Part shown: positions 32,080 to 44,020 of the stretch, piece after piece
How the letters are laid out: each line of letters starts with the position of its first letter
How positions within the stretch are numbered: position 1 is the first letter of the stretch
From: Neoechinorhynchus agilis
Taxonomy: Eukaryota; Acanthocephala
Reading direction: 5' to 3'
Length of the DNA: 64,000 nt
Assembly (NCBI GenBank): GCA_051530055.1
Contig: CM121342.1
Span: 124,001-188,000 of the forward strand
The notes under the pieces: model-generated
The model's database searches: none
Told to the model about the DNA's origin: nothing
The model's input: only the letters and a program-made list of their open reading frames with translations
Program-made: the position numbers and the translations under genes

Positions 32080-34485
32080 ATTTTTGGTTACGTTATCAAA
32101 AATTTTGGTTACGTCATCGAAAATTTCGGTGACGTCAAAAAAAATTTTGTGGCGTCATATAAGATTTCGGTGACATAATCAAAAATTTCGGTTACGTCAC
32201 AAAAATTTTGATTGACGTCACCGCGAATTTTGGTGACGTCATCAAGAATGTTGGTGACGTCATCAAAAATTTTAGGTGACGTAAACAAAAATTTTACTGA
32301 CGTCATGAAAAATTTCGGTGACGTCATCAAAATTTTTGACGACGTCATCGTAAATCTCGGTGACGTCGTCGAAAATTTCGGTGACGTCATCAAAAATTTT
32401 TTGACGTCATCAAAAATTTTATGTGACGTAAACAAAAATTTTGCTTACGTCATGAAAATTTTTTTTGACGTTATCAAAAATTTCGGTGACGTCATGAGAA
32501 ATTTTGGTAAGGTCATTAAAAAATTTTGTGACGTCATCAAAAATTTCGGTGACGTCGTCAAGAATTTGGGTGTGACGTAATCAAAAATTTTTTACGTCAT
32601 CAAAAATTTCGATGACGCCGTCTAAAATAATGTTAACGCCGTCAAAAATTTTGGTGACGTCATCTAAAATTTCGATGGCCTCATCAAAAATTATTGTGAC
32701 GTCATCAAAAATTACAGTGACTTCATCAAAAATTTTGGTTACGTCATAAAAGTATCCGTGACGTCATCAAAAATTTCGGTGACATCATAAAAATTATGGC
32801 GACGTCATCAAAAATTATCGTGACGTCATAAACATTTTGGTTACATCATCAAAATTTTCGGTGACGTGATCAAAAATGTTCGTGTGCTTATCAACAATTT
32901 TTTGGACGTCATTAAAAACTTTGGTGACGTCATCAAAAATTTCGGTGTGACGTCATCAAAAACTTTTAACGTCATCAAAAATTTCGATGACGCCGTCTAA
33001 AGTAATGTTAACGCCGTCAAAAATTTTGGTGACGTCACTAAAATTTCGATGGCCTCATCAAAAATTATTGTGACGTCATCAAAAATTACGGTGACTTCAT
33101 CAAAAATTTCGGTGACGTCATCAAAAATTTCGGTGACGTCATCAAAAATTTTGGTGACGTCATCAAAAATTGTGGTTACGTCAACAAAAATCTTGGTGAC
33201 GTCATAAAAATTTACGACGTCATAAAAAATTTCGGTGACGTGAAGAAAATTTTCATGAAGCCATCAAAAATTTCGGTGACGTCGTGAAAATTTTCTGTTA
33301 CGTAATCAAAAATTTCGGTGACGTCATCAAAAATTTTCGTGACGTCATCTAAAATTTTGGTTACGTCATAAAAGTTTCCGTGACGTCATAAAAAATTTCG
33401 GTGTGACGTAATCAAAAATTTTTTACGTCATCAAAAAATTTCGATGACGCCGTCTAAAATAATGTTAACGCCGTCAAAAATTTTGGTGACGTCATCTAAA
33501 ATTTCGATTGCCTCATCAAAAATTATTGTGACGTCATCAAAAATTACAGTGACTTAATCAAAAATTTTGGTGACGTCATTAAAAATTTCGGTGACGTCAT
33601 CAAAATTTTTAGTGACGTCATCAAAAATTGTGGTTACGTCATCAAAAATTTTGGTGACGCCATGAAAAATTTGTGTGACGTCATAAAAAAATTTTACGAC
33701 GCCATCAAAAATTTCGGTGACATATTAAAAAATTGCTCTGACGTCATCAGAAATTTCGGTGACGTCATCAGAAATTTCGGTGACGTCATCAAAAATTTTG
33801 GTTAAGAAATAAAATATTTTTGGAAACGCCATAAAAAAATTTGGTGACGTCAAAAAAATTTCTGTGATGTCATCAAAAAATTTCGTGACGTCATCAAAAA
33901 TTTCGGTGAAGTCATCAAAAGTTAGGCGACGTCATCAAAATTTTCGGTGACGTCATCAAAAAATTTCGGGACGTCATCACAAATTTCGGTGACGCCATCA
34001 AAATTTTTTATTACGTAGTAAAAGTTTTGTGACGTCATCAAAAATTTCGGTGACATCATCAAAATTTTTGACGACGTCATCGTAAATCTCGGTGACGTCA
34101 TCAAAAATTATCGTGACGTCATCAAAAATTTTAGTGACATCATCAAAATTTTCGGTGACGTGATAAAAAATGTTCGTAAAGTTATCAACAATTTTTTGAC
34201 GTCATCAAAAATTTCGGTGACGTCACAAAAATTTATAATGACGTCACCGAAAATTTTGGTGACGTCATCAAAAATGTTTGTGACGTCATCAAAAATTGTT
34301 GTTACATCATCAAAATTTTTGGTAACGTCATGAAAAATTTCGGTGACGTCATCAAAATTTTTGATGACGTCATCAAAAATTTCGGTAACGTCGTCGAAAA
34401 TTTCGGTGGCGTCATCAAAAATTTCATTGACGTCATCAAAAAATTTGGTGACGTAAACAAAAATTTTGGAGTAATAATAAAAAGT
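32080..34485. repeat. Minisatellite of about 21 bp built on TGACGTCA
   Basis: The unit is close to GGTGACGTCATCAAAAATTT plus C, repeated over about 2.4 kb (about 110 units) with many variants. The core TGACGTCA is a perfect palindrome equal to the CREB/ATF site. Because 21 is a multiple of three, both strands stay open for long stretches (for example 32,212-32,580), but the Asp-Val-Ile-Lys-Asn-Phe-type repeats are an artefact. Blocks of about 180 bp marked GATGACGCCGTCTAAA recur at 32,611, 32,986 and 33,443, so larger segments were copied too. Confidence 0.95.
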
Positions 34486-34506
34486 TTAAAAAGGTAAAAA
34501 TGGAAT

Positions 34507-35390
34507 GCCATTTGCACCAACGTTCAGTCGTTTGCGGAGAGTAGCAAACAAATTTACAGTAGACGTCTTTGCCGTCTATTCGGTCCATCCAAGCGATGGC
34601 CAGCAAAAGTTATTGAGAGCCTGCTTAACAATCGGACATATTACGAACAACAAATCGTTATATATCGAACGCATTCAAGTCACTTTTTAAAAAAATACAC
34701 TGTCCAAAGGGCCCTCCAACCAAGCCTATTCGATTTGATCGATGTGAGAAACGAGGAGACCCACTCTCACTAACGTCATTTGCCATTTGTATGGACGATG
34801 TCGATCTGCAAGAGGCAAAGGATACCGAAACAAGAATACCTACGTCCCGCGCATATCATACGCATACGACATTGCCCTGATTGGGATGAAGGCGAAATAA
34901 AGGCAGTGACAAGCATAGCTGTTCATCAACTAAGAGAGGGGGCTAAAATTATCTTCCGAGAAATGCCAAAATTGTTCACAATACTATAAAAATTGGAAAT
35001 TGTGCGTTGGTAGTACGCCTTTTGTAGCAATCGATGGGATGAATGTAAAACCCATATGAGAAGGTGACTCCACATTCTACCTTGATGGTACACCTTGGCG
35101 TAAAACCGAATTAAGTGAGACACTCGCAATTCTCGATGATTTGTAGGACAAAACCAAGGATGCTCAACTATCGCCAACACAAGCCGCTCATTTATGAAAC
35201 GACTACGAACTCCCAAGTATCCTTGTAGACCTGCAGAACGCGGTGTTTATGTCAATAAGCGATTTAAGGAAAGTTGATAAGCATTAGAGGACCAAGTTAA
35301 AAAGACTATTGTTTCTGCCCGCATACAAATAACGGAGTGATAAACTTACCGCTGAGCCGGGGAAGTCTTGTTTCCGTTCAATAGAGCATG
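34507..35390 (+). mobile_element. R2-like RT-thumb fragment, degraded
   Basis: Broken frames read VANKFTVDVFAVYSV, then SYAYDIALIG where the family has YADD (now YAYD), LSSEKC, LDGTPWRKTELSETL, LSPTQAAHL.NDYELP and KLKRLLFLPAYK. Order and motifs match the central part of the R2-like protein. It is 5'-cut at the minisatellite edge and 3'-cut near 35,390. Multiple stops; inactive. Confidence 0.7.
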
Positions 35391-35394
35391 GGTA

Positions 35395-36300
35395 ATGACA
35401 TGCCGAATCAGGGCTTCCGGCAAAGAGAATTTACATCGCAGATACCGCAGTTACCTCAAGAACGATCGACGCATCCTCAAATAAAAGGAAGGCTAACCCA
35501 GTTGTCTTGCTGGCGTATCACTGAATTACCTACTACCTCCAGAGCGAGGGAAGAAATTTTTCCAGAAGCATGATATAGAATCGACTTTGGTGTTAATAAA
35601 TTGGCGAAAAAAGGCGAAAGGAAACTTTTCCAATGGTAAAGAATCACCCCTTTTAAAAATTTTTAAGATTTCTCGCCCTAACAGTTGGCGTTTAAGATGG
35701 TCCTCAACAGATGCTTGGTACGATCGCTTATCACGTGGTGGGAAGCCCATCATTGTGGAAAAAGGTAACTACGAAAACCGCAATAGAGGTACATGGCAAC
35801 TTGGAGAACTACCAAAAGGTTGCACTAAGCTTCGCCGGCGCGAACGTAGCACTGTAAATTCACCTCGGTGGACTCCAAGAAGGTACCGTAGTATCTCCAA
35901 TGTTTGTGATGTTCGCAGCTGCCGAAGCACACTCGTGTGATTTTACGGTCCACTACCTTTTTATAAGCAAGAAAGCCGAATCTTTTGCTCCAGTTTTCAG
36001 AAGATACGTATATAATATCCGTTCTGATGAATCAGACACCTACCCTTGTGTTAGGCGACGAGGCCTGAATATATTTCTAGATCGGGACCAAGAGACGACG
36101 CAACAGAACCCTGTACTTCGCGAACATCTTAAGGCTTGCGGCCGATGTGCTCAAGGATGGAGAACAAAGAGTGCCCGTTGAACATTCAGACAACAGTGGA
36201 TAACTATAGCAAATTATTCGAATGGTTTGTCGGGACAACAAAACGTTTATCTGGCAAGTGAAGAAAAACGAAATATTCTCGAGGTATCGGGAATTCTGAA
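35395..36300 (+). mobile_element. R2-like N-terminal fragment
   Basis: Frames show RRYRSYL, then PTTSRAREE, and, after an inserted or rearranged stretch near 35,570-35,660, SRPNSW/LSRGP-type sequence. An AAAEAHSCDFTVH Cys cluster with CGRC-like end follows (35,900-36,181). It parallels 49,519-49,998, and its last 400 bp are repeated at 51,170-51,590. It ends at a 28S fragment. Confidence 0.65.
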
Positions 36301-36304
36301 AGAA

Positions 36305-36350
36305 GGAAATCAAAGCTAAGCGCGGGTAAATGGCAGACTTAACTATGACT
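36305..36350 (+). rRNA. 28S fragment just upstream of the R2 site
   Basis: GAAATCAAAGCTAAGCGCGG then GTAAATGGCAGACTTAACTATGACT corresponds to 28S GAAATTC...GAAGCGCGGGTAAACGG...TAACTATGACT, the last 45 bp before the R2 site. The sequence then departs at TTTCCC, a few bases before the expected cleavage point. Confidence 0.8.
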
Positions 36351-36650
36351 TTCCCAAAATCTACGAAGAACTTCCTTGAACTTTCCAAGTCCATAGTTAT
36401 TCCCCTTCCGCCGGGACGCGTGCTTACTCCTCATCAGATGTTTAAAGAACACAAGTATACTCAGAAGAGAGGTACCGATGCTAGTTCCGCAATACTCAAT
36501 CATTTCGCACAACAAACGCCACCATTTGGGCAGCGAATAAGGCGGACTTTAGGCTCAATCTTAGGACAGTGAATATTGATCAATTCCCGACGTAATTTTT
36601 AGACCTTGATAATGGCACAAGATTGAGCCCAAATATCGGATTTAAAAAAT
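36351..36650. other. Unassigned stretch after the 28S fragment
   Basis: It begins TTTCCCAAAATC right after the 28S target, so it could be the 5' UTR of a lost R2-like insertion. One 80-residue frame (36,330-36,572) starts inside 28S and matches nothing known. No domain, RNA gene or repeat is recognised. Confidence 0.4.
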
Positions 36651-38560
36651 TAAAAAATAAAATCATTTTTATTTCTACGCCAAGAAACAACCCAAATAGT
36701 CATAAACGTGAAAGATCATCAAATTTGATAACGTCAAAAAAATTGAATAACATTAATGGAATTACCGCATCAGAAACACCCAAAAAAGGTTGCAAATTCT
36801 TACTCGCTTAATCGCTCTTATTATTAATTTGTCGTGTCTTTTGTAGACTTCAATAGGTAAACTTAAGACAAAGATGGGCGTAGCAACGAAAACCGGTATA
36901 TGCAAGTGAAATCCGCGTTAAAATTTTATCAAGGAAAAGTTATTTAATTATAAATTCATTTATGTTTTGATATCAAAAATCACGGTTTTTTGTCCACAAT
37001 AGGAAAGACGAATAATTCGAGAAATGTTGCAGCTATCGCAAATCTGAAAACATATTTAGAATTAGCGCGTCGAGGAGTACTCAACGGACAATACCGTATA
37101 ATGGCTACCTTTGGTACTTATGAATCAAATAACATTTGTTAAATTAGTGTAAAGTCATAAACGTTGAAGATCATACAATTTGATAACGTCAACAAAATTA
37201 AATAACATCAATGAAATCACCGCATCAGAAGTACCCAAAAAACTTCTCATGTCTTACCCGCTTAATCGCCGTTATTGTTTATTTCTGGTGTCTTGTGTGA
37301 ACTTCAATAGGTAATCTAAAGACATAGATGAGCATAGAAACTAAAAACAGTATATGCAGGTGTAATCAGCGTTGAAAGTTGATGGAGAAAAAGTTATTTA
37401 ATTATAAATATAAAATAAAATGAGTTTGACAAACTCTTGTTTAATTCTTGTCTTCAAATGTTATGTTTGTTCGGCAGCTTCCTTGATGGCCGCGGCATTG
37501 CCGCGTAAGCACCGCATCAGAAATACCCGAAAAAGCTTATTATGTCTTACCAGCTTAATCCTTATTATTACTATTTGATTTTTGTGGCTTTTATGAAGTT
37601 CAACAGGTAAAGAAAAAACAAAGATGAACATAGAAACAAAAAACAGTGTATACACGTGTAACTAGCGTTAAAAGTTGATAGAGAAAAAGTTATTTAATTA
37701 TAAATTATTTGATGTTTTGATATCAATAATCACGGTTGTTTGCCAAATAATTGAAAGACGAATAACTAAAGAACTATTTCAGATATCTAAAATCTGAAAA
37801 CAGATTTTGAGTTAGCGCGCCGAGAAGTACCAAACGAACCATACTGTATATTGCTAGCTTTCGCAATAAAGCCGCAAATTGAATTTGTTCAATTCATCAA
37901 TAGTCATAAACGTGAAAGATCATTAAATTTTAAAAACGTCAACAAAATTCAATTACATCATTGCAAGCACCGCATCAGAAATACCCAAAGAAGCTTTTTA
38001 GGTCTTACCCGCTGAATCACCGTTGTTATTTGTTTCGGGTGTCATTTATGAACTTTAATGGTTAAACAAAAGACACCGATGAGCATAGCAGAAAAAATGC
38101 ATGCAGGTGAAATACGCGTTCAAAGTATATATAGGAAAAAGTTATTTAAACATAAATTAATAATTTTTTTAATATCAATAATATACGTTGTTTGCCGGAA
38201 AACTTAAAGATGAATTACTAAACAACTACCGCAGCTATCGCAAATCTGAAAACAGATTACGAGTTAGCGCGTCGAGAAGTACGAAATAGATACTATTGTA
38301 TATTGTTGGCTTTCGTATTAACGTCGCAAATCACATTTGTTTAATTCGTCTAAAGTCACAAACGTGAAAGATCGCTAAATCTGCAAATGTCAAGAAAATT
38401 CGATAACATCTTTGAAATCACTGCATCAGAAATACCTGAAAAAAGCTTTTCAGGTCTTACCCGCTTAATCGCCGTCATTACTTATTTCTGGTCTCGTTTA
38501 TGAACTTCGATAGGTAAACTAAAGACATAGATGAGCATTGTAACAAAAAACAGTTGACGT
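36650..38560. repeat. Satellite of about 455 bp, about four units
   Basis: GCATCAGAAATACCC-type phrases recur at about 36,769, 37,226, 37,508, 37,974 and 38,424, giving spacings of 457, 282 (a shortened unit), 466 and 450 bp. The unit is AT-rich and non-coding, with landmarks TCACGGTTGTTTG and GCGCGTCGAGAAGTAC. Outliers of the family are at 17,440 and 47,290. The right end is cut by the Penelope block. Confidence 0.9.
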
Positions 38561-40330
38561 CTTACGAATATAGCAAATGCGATTTGCGACGTCGCGTTAT
38601 CGAAACGTCCAAAAAAGATTGCATTATGATTCTCCGTCTACTGTCCATTGAATGTTGCTGTGCTTTTAATTCAGCACGTGTGCAAACTTTGCCGGTTCTG
38701 TGATTTCATCGACTAAGATAAAAGTGTCATCTACGTTTCTCTACCGGAACTTCACACCAGGTAGGCTTGAAACGTTCCTAGCCTCCCATTCGCGCATTCC
38801 CCATGGACAGTCCATCTACTTGATCATAGCTCTCGCCTTCGAAGTTTGACATCAGCAAAAATCATTCTATATTCTGCACATGCGAGCGCCTTCAATCTCC
38901 CTGTGAACACCACACCAGATGACACGGTGTGCTCATCCGGAGGCACTAAGTTTCTTAACATGGTAGCCAATATCAAGCTGTTTACGTATTATATGCAGAA
39001 TGCGATGCAATAATTGGCCCAGCCTCTAATGGGCTTATGTACTTTTGCCAATAAGTACATGTTAGGTGTAAGTCCGTTGTTGGAATGATGTTTTTGGTAT
39101 ATTTTCTCGTCTATCCTTCCATGCTTCTTTAGTGCAAGTACATATTGGTTGAACATATTTTCTCGTTTTGTAGTGGGCATATATTATTAGATCGAAACTC
39201 TGGACCCGATAAGATATCCTCAGCCATTCTATGATAGTGTTCTTCATCTACAATGCAGAATCCTCTGCCTTTGTACAACTTCATGATACGTATCTCCTTA
39301 ATTCGATTAAGATTATTCATCGCTAAGATCAGTTGTTGGGGCAAGTTAGTACGTTTAATTCTGTTTTCTTTATGTAGCAATGCTTCTACTTTCCATAATG
39401 GAATTGTGATTCCAGTAAATTTCGCATTAGATATCATCTTCTCCATTTCAAGGGTTAATCTCATGTTGTGGAGTTTGCCACGAGTAAAATAAATTCGATT
39501 TGCGACACGAGCAGACTAAGCCATAATATGTCGGGCATTGGGAAACTAGCAATTTGTTCAAGTGTATGAGATTGAACTTCGTCATTGTTTCCGTTATTTA
39601 ATTTTTTTGTCTTCGCCGCGTTACGGTGTACGGGCATTTGGATTGGGACCGATACTCTTAATGATCCTAAGAAGTGTGCCGGTTAGTTCGTTAACTAATC
39701 TTTTGTTATGTAAACTTTTGTAATTTTATTGCAAGTTTTTCATGTCATGGATCGACCAAGCAAGATGGGACAACGTTCAATGATACTCATCATTTTTTAG
39801 CGGATAATTTTGTGTCGTTCAATAACGCGATCGTCAAGTTTATACCCAGCACTACTGCATGTTCAATGCATTTAAACATTGAACGTTTTAATCAACAACC
39901 ACGGTCGTTAGCTTCTCTTCCTGTTCCGAGAGCCTTGACTGACAAACTTTACAAGCACTCACCCGCGTCATTGCTTTTATGCTATGCCTAGCCCTTACTA
40001 TGATCCTTTCTCCGAGATTAAGTGAACGTTTATAAGATAAGGTGGCCGATTGTCATTCTCCGCAAATAAGTTAGGTTGAAATTTTTTAACGTTGCATTCT
40101 TTTTTAAAGCGCAGTGGTTTTTAGCGCTTCCAATTACAGAACCAACTAATACATTTGATTGAATTTTTTATGCTACCACCTTTAAAAATCGATTGTAAAT
40201 TTTCATCTGAAGAGACTTAAAACTGTCCGTCAATTCAATAATGAGCATTAAAAACACTTTAGAAGACGAATAAAATCGAAAAGAAACAAAAATTTGAAAA
40301 CACTTCGAGAAAGCAGACTACACGTCTTCC
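38561..40330 (-). mobile_element. Penelope-like element fragment, copy 2
   Basis: It has the same motifs and order as copy 1: IMKLYKGRGFCIVDEEHY (about 39,290), MYLLAKVHKPIRGW (about 39,050) and the left breakpoint at TTACGAATATA. A deletion near 38,797 removes most of the SPLAPVL block, which is intact in copy 1. Copy 2 instead keeps a longer RT N-terminus (MRLTLEMEKMISNAKFTG, about 39,460). The upstream 39,600-40,330 is non-coding, shared sequence. Confidence 0.8.
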
Positions 40331-40429
40331 TTTCACAAATTATTTTCTCAGGACGCTCGGAAAGAAAAACAAAGACGAAAGCAAACATTGCTGAAAAGAA
40401 CGACCTCTTAAGTGCGAGAAAAGTTCAAA

Positions 40430-40877
40430 GAAATGTTGTTCTTCATTTTTCGGTTAAAAAATGATGATAAAAATTTAAACGTGCGCCAAATAATTTCAAG
40501 GACTATATTTCTTCCGTTTTTTGTACATTGCTAATCGCTGTCTGTTCCCTATCGGTGCTTCTACATTCCGCGCATCGTTCTGTTTTGTTTGCTGATGAAT
40601 TGAGCGATTTTGGAGCTGATGGTTTGTTTTAACCTTTGCACCGAGGACCCTTGGTAGCATCTTGGAGCATCAATGAACGTGAGTAATTTTTTGAAAATAA
40701 TTGGAAACGCATTTTCCCCTATCAATAGAGCCTTCCGATCGGCGGGGAATATCTCTCTAAATCTCAAGAAATCTTCTGTATCTTGGATGGCGAGTATTGT
40801 TGATTAGCTCATCCACCACGCTCTTATACGCAAATGCCCCTTTACACCTGCGTTTTGACTGTGGCGTATGATTCAAA
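40430..40877 (-). mobile_element. R-element 5' fragment, minus copy 2
   Basis: Runs in reverse from GAATCATACGCCACAGTC to AATTATTTGGCGCACG, as at 25,690-26,096. It is better preserved in the HPRY region and lies next to 28S at 40,878. Confidence 0.65.
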
Positions 40878-40910
40878 ACGTCACTAATTAGATGACGAGG
40901 TCTTTTGCTA
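40878..40910 (-). rRNA. 28S R2-target fragment, minus
   Basis: In reverse TAGCAAAAGACCTCGTCATC, then TAATTAGTGACGT: the same altered 33-bp 28S piece as at 7,394, including the AAAAGA variant. The two were therefore copied from one another or from one source. Confidence 0.85.
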
Positions 40911-41715
40911 GGCATGCATTTATTTTGGAAATATGTTCTTTCACACGGGTTTAATACTTTTGATCAATTTTTTCCATATTTCTTTATAGCTGATTCTTCA
41001 TTTATTTTAATTGTGTTCCATGCATTGTTATTTAAAGATTATTAATTCTTCTGCTTCGTGTCATGAAAAGGTGGAACGTCTTTAAGCTCTTCTCTGCCGA
41101 ACTTGTAGCCATTTTCAAAGCGGTTTTAATTAACAAATTTAATTTTTTAGCCGCTTGGTCAATTCATTTGAATAGCTACCTGTTGAGCCGACAGCGATTC
41201 CCATTGTCGAAATGCTTTGAGGAGGAAAATCCAGCTTTATTGTTACCTCTTCTATAATTGCGTTATATTTATCCTCTTTCGCAGTCATAATTTCTTCTGT
41301 GCGTTCATTTGTATTTTCGTAGTAGACGGCAAAGCCAACTATGATCGCTTCTTGTGCGTTTTAATTGACTAATATTGCATCCGGTTTTTACACCTGCTCT
41401 CCAGGATCGTGGGTACTATTCTCAATTGGAACTTCAAACCGAGAACCCCATCTCTTGTTTGGAACCCATGGGAATCGATTTAGGACGGCATCGTGGTGCT
41501 CTATCATCCTGCCTCGACTGTAGGGGCCGCTGTTGAGCACATGCAGTTGTGTTTCAGCTTGGGCCGTAGAATGCTGACATCTTCTCGTCCTGTTGTGGTC
41601 GATTGTTGCCATCCGGATTTGTATAAGATAATTGCGGATGGTGCCGTTATACTCAATACTGTTTCTGAATTTGTCGCATTGAATTGATTTGCATCGCCCA
41701 AAGTAAAGTCCGACA
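40911..41715 (-). mobile_element. R2-like 3' end (knuckle, RLE, 3' UTR), minus
   Basis: A frame at 41,612-41,388 has a damaged knuckle CQHS...HVLNSG, where two of the three Cys are lost, then KRWGSRFEV and GEQV. Endonuclease remnants (FAVYYENTNERTEEI, about 41,310) and the 3' UTR follow. The 3' end meets 28S at 40,910. At its 5' side it is fused to the C-terminal end of the next R2-like copy. Confidence 0.75.
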
Positions 41716-42154
41716 CTGCGAGCCCATAAAAGCGTGGAATACGGCCAACGACTGTTTTGCCGCTGTTTTTGCCATATTCAACGCCGTTTTATTCCCCATA
41801 GAGAGGAGCTTGAGGCGGCGGAGCAAGGATTGGGTAAATGTCCCACGTGACCCCACTGCGAGACCAATAGTGGCAACTTTATGTTGTTCAACTTTAAAGT
41901 GTGCGGCCACTACCGTAACAATTGGTTCGTACTTGTCTTCCTTGCCCTTCATGACAGCTTCACCACGATCTCTTCAAGTCTCGTAGTGGACAGCAACGTC
42001 TGCTATGAGCACCTTGCCACTGGACTTGTTGCGCAAAATGAGATCTGGTTTATGCAGATCGCCGGCCTCGTCATGAAACCGGTTCTGCTCCAAAACCTCA
42101 AATTTTGGCCTAGGCCGCTTCGCCAACGTCCATGCCTGGCGCGATTGCACCCTG

Positions 42155-43335
42155 TCATTGCGCCGGGTCATTATGGCTGAGGTGTACTCACATCCATTGA
42201 GCACATGAGAACAGGATTCGACCTTCTCGGTACAACGCCGACACGACTTGCCACGTTGATGGTCCATTCGGTTAAGGACTGAACCAACCTCTAAGAGCTG
42301 AAGCCGAAGCTTTACGTGCTCTACGTAAGAGTTGTACCGAGCTTGTCTATACCGAAACGATATAAGATTTCGGTCAACAAGCCCGTCCGTAAAGCACTCA
42401 TGACCATGCGTTTGCTTCGTCGCGTCTTTGCGTTTGGAATATTCCGCGTGAATTTACTGACTAAGCTCGTGTTGGTCACTTAGCTTTTTGAGGTGGTCCG
42501 TTAGTGAACCGATCTCTTTGCGGAGATCAATGGCGCTTCCGAATTTATCCAAAACTGCTCTCAAAGCATTGAACCGTGTGCACTGCACTTCCTGCTCCAG
42601 GCTTCTGAATCCTAGACCACCTTTTGAGAGTGGCACATAAAATGCGCCATCGCTGAGATTCCTCGGAAGCTTGGGGAGGTTCTTCAATTTAGATCTCCAC
42701 AGCTCGTCGATACGTCTCAGGTTCGTGGACGATATATCCCATGAGGCTCCGAGCTTAGCCAACAGGGATGGCACCGCGTAATCATTCAATAGGTGCGCTG
42801 CCTGTGTGGGCGATACAAGGACGCTCCTAGCAACGGCAAAAAGGTTTTCCAGTGCGCTTTTCGCTTCATCTAGTGTGGTCTCCTTCCACTGAGTGTCGCC
42901 TAGGTACTTCACTGGATCGCCTTCGATGATGGCTTTGAGTACGACTCCATTTATACGAATACCGGTCTCCATGTCCACTACCAGCTTCCCGCATTTATAG
43001 CTTTGCCGATATGTTTGACATTTTTCTGGGCTCAGAAAGAGCATGTTCTCTTTGAGCTTAACTTGAAGAATGTCAATAATTTTTGGACGTTCGCGTAATC
43101 ATCCGCCAGTAGAAGGACATCGTCCATGAAGATTGCGAACCTCTTGCAGTGCCTCGTCGACGCAAATCGCGAATAGCAATGGGGATAGCGGGGTCTCCTT
43201 GCTTCACTCCTCTTAGGAGCCTGATGGGATCTGAGGGCCTCGAATTAGACATGTGGATCCTCGTACGGCTTCCGCGGAATGTGTTCATCACATATCTGCT
43301 AAGATAGTGTTACGAAGTGGTTCCTCAAGCGCACC
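42155..43335 (-). repeat. Inverted-pair arm 1 (element C segment)
   Basis: This 1.18-kb stretch matches 49,980-51,169 on the opposite strand at about 97 percent by eye. One 72-residue frame (43,073-43,291) is identical in the two arms, including its defects. The arms are separated by about 6.6 kb. Confidence 0.9.
42454..43044 (-). CDS. R2-like thumb domain (element C)
   Basis: A 196-residue frame running from LFLSPEKC through EGDPVKYLG, an AAHLLNDYAVP block, LWRSKLKNLPKLP and a LSKGGLGFRSLE block to KLSDQHELSQ. This RNA/DNA-holding region lies between RT and knuckle in the family. The inverted copy at 50,400-50,866 differs by a few percent and has a frame change. Confidence 0.75.
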   Translation of the reverse strand: MLFLSPEKCQTYRQSYKCGKLVVDMETGIRINGVVLKAIIEGDPVKYLGDTQWKETTLDEAKSALENLFAVARSVLVSPTQAAHLLNDYAVPSLLAKLGASWDISSTNLRRIDELWRSKLKNLPKLPRNLSDGAFYVPLSKGGLGFRSLEQEVQCTRFNALRAVLDKFGSAIDLRKEIGSLTDHLKKLSDQHELSQ

Positions 43336-44020
43336 GTGCGACACAGTATCAAAGGCACTTTTTACGTCAAGCACGGCAACTGCAAGAGGTTGCTTGTTTG
43401 CCCTTTTCTCTCTTACTACGCTCCGCAAAGTTAGTAAATTAGCAAAACATGCCGAAGGGTCAAACGCCGTTTGTCCATCATCGAGGCTGCATACTCATCG
43501 AAGCCTTCCAACTAGAATGCGGTGCAGGATCCGTATTATAATGGAGGAGATCGCTATAGGTCTCCAGCCACTCTGAGTTTTTAGCTTCGCTGGTGGCGCG
43601 CTCGCCTTTGGCAAAAGTAGAGTTTTCAACTCGAACCACGACTGTGGTGGTCGACCAGTTTGCATGACGAAGTTGAACAACAACGTCATCCCAACCAAGC
43701 ACGGGTCGAAGGCACGGATGTCTCTCACCGTTATTCGGTCGGGCCCAGGAGCGCTTGAGGTCTTTATGCCTTTCAAGGCATTTTTAACCTCCACCACTGT
43801 GATTGACGGCCACCGCTCATCCGTTGTAGGTTCAGAAGTAGCCGGCCTGGTATGAGCTTGATCATCCCCTTCGAATAGCTTTCTATAATGATCCACTGTG
43901 TGATCAATGCTAAGTGTACAATCTCGCCGCTTTGCATCCTTGAACACCTCGTCCGCAAGCCTTGGAGTGTTCGCGAAATACAGGGCTCGATTACGCCGCC
44001 TCGTGCAGTACGTATGTCTA

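Larger units (their letters stand above)
38561..41480 (-). repeat. 2.9-kb duplicated block, copy 2
   Basis: Direct copy of 23,799-26,703 with the same internal order. The left flank is the 455-bp satellite. The right side continues as an R2-like 3' end (to 41,715) longer than in copy 1, so copy 2 is probably nearer the original arrangement at that edge. Confidence 0.9.
41716..44020 (-). mobile_element. R2-like element C, broken but nearly full RT to RLE
   Basis: Minus-strand parts: RRRNRALYFANTPRL (about 43,990), RT domain 0 with SSAPGPDRIT (43,947-43,495), LDVKSAFDTVSHGAL (about 43,380), KQGDP (about 43,200), the catalytic block reading FMDD in a shifted frame, thumb (43,044-42,454), knuckle CRRC...HVLNGC (about 42,230) and KPDLIL with IADVAV (about 42,030). 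The tail LGLAVGSRGTF...FHAFMG ends near 41,725. A small deletion and frame changes around the KQGDP-to-FMDD region are shared with the copy at 50,032. Confidence 0.82.

Noticed and set aside
32212-32580. 122-residue ORF of Asp-Val-Ile-Lys-Asn-Phe-like repeats, and similar minus frames to 34,520
   Set aside because: The 21-bp minisatellite unit is a multiple of three, so long repetitive frames open by chance on both strands.
32080-34485. CRISPR-like array, from the regular short repeats
   Set aside because: There are no unique spacers; units are continuous 21-bp tandem repeats in a eukaryotic context.
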